The notes under the pieces are model-generated. The model worked only from the letters and a program-made list of their open reading frames with translations, did not search any database and had not been told where the DNA came from. Below, in pieces: positions 6,841 to 9,288 of a stretch of 9,288 nt of DNA. The first letter of the stretch is position 1, and every line of letters begins with the position of its first letter. Source of the stretch: Actinomycetes bacterium (GTDB taxonomy: Bacteria > Actinomycetota > Acidimicrobiia > Acidimicrobiales > JAKAOS01); the NCBI GenBank assembly GCA_021790615.1, contig JAJYGW010000114.1:1-9288 (forward strand), written 5' to 3'. The position numbers and the translations under genes were made by a program.

Positions 6841-6936
6841 AGCAAGGTGGACAGCAAGGTGGACAGCAAGGTGGACAGCAAGGTGGACAGCAAGGTGGAC
6901 AGCAAGGTGGACAGCAAGGTGGACAGCAAGGTGGGC
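6841..6936. repeat. 8 x 12-bp tandem repeat array between purF and the HNH gene
   Basis: Seven perfect copies of AGCAAGGTGGAC fill 6841-6924. An eighth at 6925-6936 has one change (AGCAAGGTGGGC). There are no spacers, so this is a minisatellite and not a CRISPR. The unit has no stop codon in any of six frames and its length is a multiple of three. In the HNH frame it reads Ala-Arg-Trp-Thr; on the purF strand it reads Val-His-Leu-Ala. The array lies immediately upstream of the candidate purF promoter and ends one base before an in-frame GTG (6938) of the HNH gene, where AAGGTGGG could act as a ribosome-binding site. Near-identity of the copies suggests recent expansion by slippage, so the copy number may vary between strains. 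Confidence 0.97.
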
Positions 6937-6952
6937 CGTGCATGCTGGTCCG

Positions 6953-8299
6953 ATGGACGAAAATCCCGAGAGCGCTGGGAGAGCTCGTCTCGGTCCTGTC
7001 GCAGACGCCGGCCCTGTCGCAGACGCCTGCGCGAGGGCGATCGCGCAGCTCAAAGACGTGGTAGCCGTGACGCGGCGCGTCCTCGCGGCGACCCCGCCCG
7101 AATCTCTCCCTCGCGCAGCAGCCCACGAGATGGCCTGCGAGGTGGGTGCCCTCGAAAAGCTCGCCGCCGCCGCGACGATCCGCTATGCACGCGCCGCGGG
7201 AAGGGAGGCCCCGCTCCTGCTCGCCACTGCCTCGGGGACCGCGCCCGGGACGGCGCGGCGAAGACTCGACGTCGCCAGGAGGATCTCGACGTGCGCTCCG
7301 CTGGCCGACGCGTTCAGTCGCGGCGACCTTTCCGTCGACCAGGCGGGAATCCTCGCGCCGCTCGCCGCAGACGCTGATTGCATCGCGACTCTGGTCGAGA
7401 CCGCGTCGAGGCTGTCGATGACGGAATTGCGCGCAGAGACGCAGCGGCTGGTCTATAGACGCCGAGGAGAGCGCGAGGCGGCACGTTCGGAACGGTCGCT
7501 GCACGACCGCCGGTACTGCCGGGCCTGGACCGAGCCGAGCGGCAGCGTCCGCCTGGACGCACGCATCGGCCCACGTGACGGCGCGGCGCTCCTTGCCGCG
7601 CTCCGCCAGGAGCACGAGCGTCTGCGACGTCGACGAGCTGCGGGCGCACCGGGCGATGGGGACCCAGGAGACGCGACGGGTGCAGCGTCCGTACGCGCCG
7701 ATCAGCTGCGCGCGGACTCGCTGGTTCGGCTCGTGACCGGGAAGGTGGAGGGGCAGGGGCTCGGGCGTCCTGAGCTCCTGGTTCGGGTCGACGCCGAGGC
7801 GCTCCGCCGCGGAGAAGCGATCGGCGAAGAGACGTGCGAAATCGCTGGCGTCGGCCCGGTCTCGGTCGGCGTCGCCCGCAGCGTCCTCGGAGAAGCCTTG
7901 TGGACCTTGCTCGTCGCGTCCGGCACCGACATCCGGACGGTCACCACGACCACCCGTGTGATCCCGACGAAGGTGCGGAACGCGTTGTGGTCTCGTGATC
8001 GCGAGTGCGTCGTTCCCCGCTGCGGAGAGACCGAAGACCTTGAGATCGACCACTGGACACGGGACTTCGGATGGCACGGCGTGACCGAGCTCGACAATCT
8101 CGCCCTCGTGTGCTCGGTGCACCATGCGATGAAGACGCGAACAGGCTGGCGGCTGCTCGGAGGCCCCGGTCGGTGGGTGTGGCTGGCGCCCAAGACCGTG
8201 GACGAGCTCGCGGTGGAGCACGCCAGGCCGGCTCGCAGGCAGGATTGCAAGCCGGAGCGCAGGCCGGAGCGCAGGCCGGCGTCAGACGGAGACCCTTGA
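6953..8299 (+). CDS. DUF222 / HNH endonuclease domain protein (13E12 repeat type)
   Basis: This is an actinobacterial protein with an N-terminal helical DUF222 region (about residues 25-330) and a C-terminal HNH nuclease domain. The HNH part has a zinc-type C352-x4-C357, then IDH with His367, TELDNL with Asn382, and C387-x2-His390/His391, so the ββα-metal core looks complete. The family is abundant and multicopy in many actinobacteria (REP13E12 in Mycobacterium tuberculosis). Its biological role is not settled, and DNA cleavage is inferred from the domain only. ATG 6953 gives 448 residues but has no clear ribosome-binding site. In-frame GTG 6938 (AAGGTGGG upstream) adds five residues. In-frame GTG 6815, with AAGAGGG seven bases before it, would add 46 residues including eight Ala-Arg-Trp-Thr-like units. 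The gene lies opposite to the pur genes, head-to-head with purF and tail-to-tail with purL. Confidence 0.88.
   Translation: MDENPESAGRARLGPVADAGPVADACARAIAQLKDVVAVTRRVLAATPPESLPRAAAHEMACEVGALEKLAAAATIRYARAAGREAPLLLATASGTAPGTARRRLDVARRISTCAPLADAFSRGDLSVDQAGILAPLAADADCIATLVETASRLSMTELRAETQRLVYRRRGEREAARSERSLHDRRYCRAWTEPSGSVRLDARIGPRDGAALLAALRQEHERLRRRRAAGAPGDGDPGDATGAASVRADQLRADSLVRLVTGKVEGQGLGRPELLVRVDAEALRRGEAIGEETCEIAGVGPVSVGVARSVLGEALWTLLVASGTDIRTVTTTTRVIPTKVRNALWSRDRECVVPRCGETEDLEIDHWTRDFGWHGVTELDNLALVCSVHHAMKTRTGWRLLGGPGRWVWLAPKTVDELAVEHARPARRQDCKPERRPERRPASDGDP
6992..7027 (+). repeat. 2 x 18-bp in-frame repeat in the HNH gene 5' end
   Basis: Two copies of GGYCCTGTCGCAGACGCC, differing only in T/C at the third base, encode Gly-Pro-Val-Ala-Asp-Ala twice, just before the DUF222 helices. 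Confidence 0.9.
8227..8274 (+). repeat. 4 x 12-bp degenerate in-frame repeat at the HNH gene 3' end
   Basis: Four consecutive 12-mers can be aligned: GCCGGCTCGCAG, GCAGGATTGCAA, then GCCGGAGCGCAG twice. They encode a basic Pro-Ala/Glu-Arg-Arg tail. The last two copies are identical; the first two have diverged. The period equals that of the array at the other end of the gene, but the sequence is unrelated. Confidence 0.8.
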
Positions 8300-8376
8300 A
8301 CGGGCTCCTTCGCCTTCGTGATCACTCGCCCTTGACAAGAGGCGCTCCTTCAGGAACGACTCAGAGGAGCTTGCCG

Positions 8377-8415
8377 ATGGCGGATACCCAGGCTCCGCAC
8401 CCCACGCCTTGGTGA
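8377..8415 (+). CDS. Possible 12-residue mini-ORF
   Basis: The ORF encodes MADTQAPHPTPW and is preceded by AGAGGAG (8363-8369) with a 7-nt gap to ATG, a better ribosome-binding site than most genes in this window have. The site can pair with an upstream GCTCCT (8344-8349 with 8365-8370). The peptide resembles nothing I recognise. It could be a leader peptide, the leftover start of a degraded gene, or chance. No following gene on this strand explains a leader role within the window. Confidence 0.25.
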   Translation: MADTQAPHPTPW

Positions 8416-8441
8416 AGCCTGGTGGCCCGGAAGTGGGAGAC

Positions 8442-8516
8442 GTCGTTTGCGTGCCCGCAACGTGCTGGTCGAGTCTTGTGACCGGCTACTCAATGCGCGG
8501 CGAGCACGCAAACGAC
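8442..8516. repeat. 13-bp perfect inverted repeat with nested helices beside purL; possible terminator or structured RNA
   Basis: GTCGTTTGCGTGC (8442-8454) and GCACGCAAACGAC (8504-8516) are exact reverse complements separated by 49 bases. Inside, CCGC (8455-8458) pairs with GCGG (8497-8500), with a CGA bulge. GCTGGTC (8464-8470) pairs with GACCGGC (8480-8486) with one G-U, around a 9-nt loop. GAGT in that loop (8471-8474) can pair with ACTC (8488-8491), a possible pseudoknot. The element begins two bases after the purL stop codon on the purL strand, so it could end purL transcription. The large structured interior is more than a simple terminator needs. Confidence 0.6.
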
Positions 8517-8517
8517 T

Positions 8518-9288
8518 TCAGGCCGGCACGAGCCTGTCGACCAGCGAGCCCGCCCAAGCCTGTGAAAGATCGGCCATCGGCACATCCATCAGCTGCTCGA
8601 CGACGAACCGATCACCGCCCGCGATACCGATGATCTCGGCAGGCACCCCCGCTTCGTCGGCGCGGGCGCACAGCTCTCCCGGCTTGCACGTCACGGCGAC
8701 GACGCGGGAAGGCAGCTCGGTGAAGAGCTCTTGGTGGCCTTCCACCCCGGCGACACGAACCCCGACGCCCCCGGCGACGGCCATCTCGGCAAGCGCGACC
8801 GCGAGCCCGCCTCCCGAGACGTCGTGAACGCCCTCGAGCAGCCCCGCGTCCCCGGCGTCCTCTGGTCCCCTGCCCCCCCCGGCCACGGCGGCTGCCACGA
8901 GGGAGGCGACGAAACCCGCGAGCCGCGCGTGCGCGGCATGGTCGAGCGGTGGTAGCGCGCCGTACCGCCGCCCTCGGCACTCGACCGCCCAGCGGCTCCC
9001 GCCGAGGGGGTGCGGCACGTCGTCACCTGCGCGCCGGCGCCCGAGGAGCACCACGCTGGCGTCGGCGGCCAGCGCCGCCGGCGGCGGGCGCCGTCGTATC
9101 CTCTCGACGAGACCCAGCACCCCGAGCACCGGCGTGGGAAGGATGTCGGCACCTGTGCTCTCGTTGTAGAGGCTGACGTTGCCGCCGATCACCGGCAGGC
9201 CGAACGCGTGACACGCGTCGACCAGCCCGTCGACCGTCTCGGAGAGCTGCCACATCACCTCCGGGTGCTCGGGGTTCCCGAAGTTCAG
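8518..9288 (-). CDS. purL: Phosphoribosylformylglycinamidine synthase subunit PurL, C-terminal part (5' end beyond window)
   Basis: It converts FGAR, ATP and glutamine-derived ammonia to FGAM, step 4 of purine synthesis, normally with PurS and PurQ in bacteria of this type. The visible 256 residues are the C-terminal end. LNFGNPEHPEVMWQLSE is the conserved junction found in the second half of PurL. GLPVIGGNVSLYNES follows, then VHDVSGGGLAVALAEM, the nucleotide/metal-binding motif of the AIR-synthetase-like fold. The end, GGDRFVVEQLMDVPMADL, is the usual C-terminus with a TGA stop at 8518-8520. The reading frame is open to the window edge, and the first in-window ATG and GTG are internal, not starts. 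PurL and PurM share a fold. The gene precedes purF in the direction of transcription but is separated from it by the oppositely oriented HNH gene. Confidence 0.93.
   Translation of the reverse strand: MNFGNPEHPEVMWQLSETVDGLVDACHAFGLPVIGGNVSLYNESTGADILPTPVLGVLGLVERIRRRPPPAALAADASVVLLGRRRAGDDVPHPLGGSRWAVECRGRRYGALPPLDHAAHARLAGFVASLVAAAVAGGGRGPEDAGDAGLLEGVHDVSGGGLAVALAEMAVAGGVGVRVAGVEGHQELFTELPSRVVAVTCKPGELCARADEAGVPAEIIGIAGGDRFVVEQLMDVPMADLSQAWAGSLVDRLVPA

Larger units (their letters stand above)
6736..6952. other. Divergent purF/HNH intergenic region
   Basis: This 217-bp spacer contains the candidate purF promoter, the 12-bp repeat array and the leader of the HNH gene. If the HNH protein starts at GTG 6815 rather than ATG 6953, much of it is coding. 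I could not identify a convincing promoter for the HNH gene on the plus strand. Confidence 0.6.
8300..8517. other. Convergent HNH/purL intergenic region
   Basis: This 218-bp spacer has no full-length gene. It contains a TTGACA hexamer (8332-8337) with no good -10 at the right distance (AACGAC at 17 nt), a tiny ORF with a good ribosome-binding site, and a 13-bp inverted repeat next to the purL stop codon. The two flanking genes converge here, so at least one terminator is expected. Confidence 0.6.

Noticed and set aside
6841..6936. CRISPR array
   Set aside because: The repeats are directly adjacent, only 12 bp long and without spacers, and no cas gene is present.
6736..7053. N-terminal extension of PurF through the repeat array as Val-His-Leu-Ala units
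   Set aside because: The extension would lie antisense to the HNH gene and upstream of a good -10 box, and homologues begin close to the catalytic cysteine.
5921..8221. Long minus-strand open frame of 766 codons across purF and the HNH gene
   Set aside because: It runs out of frame through purF, through the repeat array (as Pro-Pro-Cys-Cys units) and antisense to the HNH gene. It stays open only because the repeat has no stops in any frame.
8442..8516. Integron attC-like recombination site
   Set aside because: The outer arms do not show the GTTRRRY and RYYYAAC core sites, and there is no integrase or cassette structure nearby.
8411..8520. tRNA gene in the HNH/purL spacer
   Set aside because: A GGTCGAGTC stretch resembles a T-loop, but there is no matching acceptor stem, anticodon arm or D-arm of tRNA dimensions on either strand. 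The 13-bp stem is far too long.

Overview
The window is very GC-rich, with genes that strongly prefer G or C at third codon positions and many GTG starts. It carries a DUF2505 protein and a DUF222/HNH ('13E12-type') protein, both families typical of Actinomycetota. I infer an actinobacterium, possibly of the Acidimicrobiia, but the class-level guess is weak. Most of the content is housekeeping. I see no secretion, CRISPR, phage, toxin or biosynthetic cluster.

Layout, left to right. Positions 1-533 (minus) hold the start of a DUF2505 gene cut by the window edge. A 118-bp divergent spacer follows, and then an ABC1/UbiB-family atypical kinase gene (652-2370, plus). Each of these two genes has a TANNNT box 6-7 nt before its GTG, which suggests leaderless mRNAs. 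A 79-bp convergent spacer with hairpins leads to pspA (2450-3232, minus). A 182-bp gap with a 3 x 14-bp repeat separates pspA from pyrE (3415-4011), purM (4008-5114) and purF (5119-6735), all minus. Then come a purF promoter region and a 96-bp array of eight 12-bp repeats. A DUF222-HNH gene lies on the opposite strand (6953-8299, plus). A 218-bp spacer contains a tiny ORF and a 13-bp inverted repeat with nested helices. Finally, purL (8518 to beyond 9288, minus) is cut by the right edge.

How the genes work together: purL, purF and purM catalyse steps 4, 1 and 5 of de novo IMP synthesis. purF, purM and pyrE are packed with a 4-nt gap or a 4-nt overlap, so they form one operon that joins purine and pyrimidine synthesis. 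Both PurF and PyrE consume PRPP. PspA follows in the same direction after a gap and may be co-transcribed or have its own promoter. The HNH gene sits head-to-head with purF and tail-to-tail with purL. It therefore splits a purL-purF neighbourhood that is often contiguous in bacteria.

The least ordinary signals are the 12-bp array between purF and the HNH gene, the interposed HNH gene itself, the structured inverted repeat beside purL, and the number of short tandem repeats, mostly near gene ends. Repeats inside coding sequence have periods of 12, 15 or 18 bp, all multiples of three. The 14-bp repeat lies outside coding sequence.
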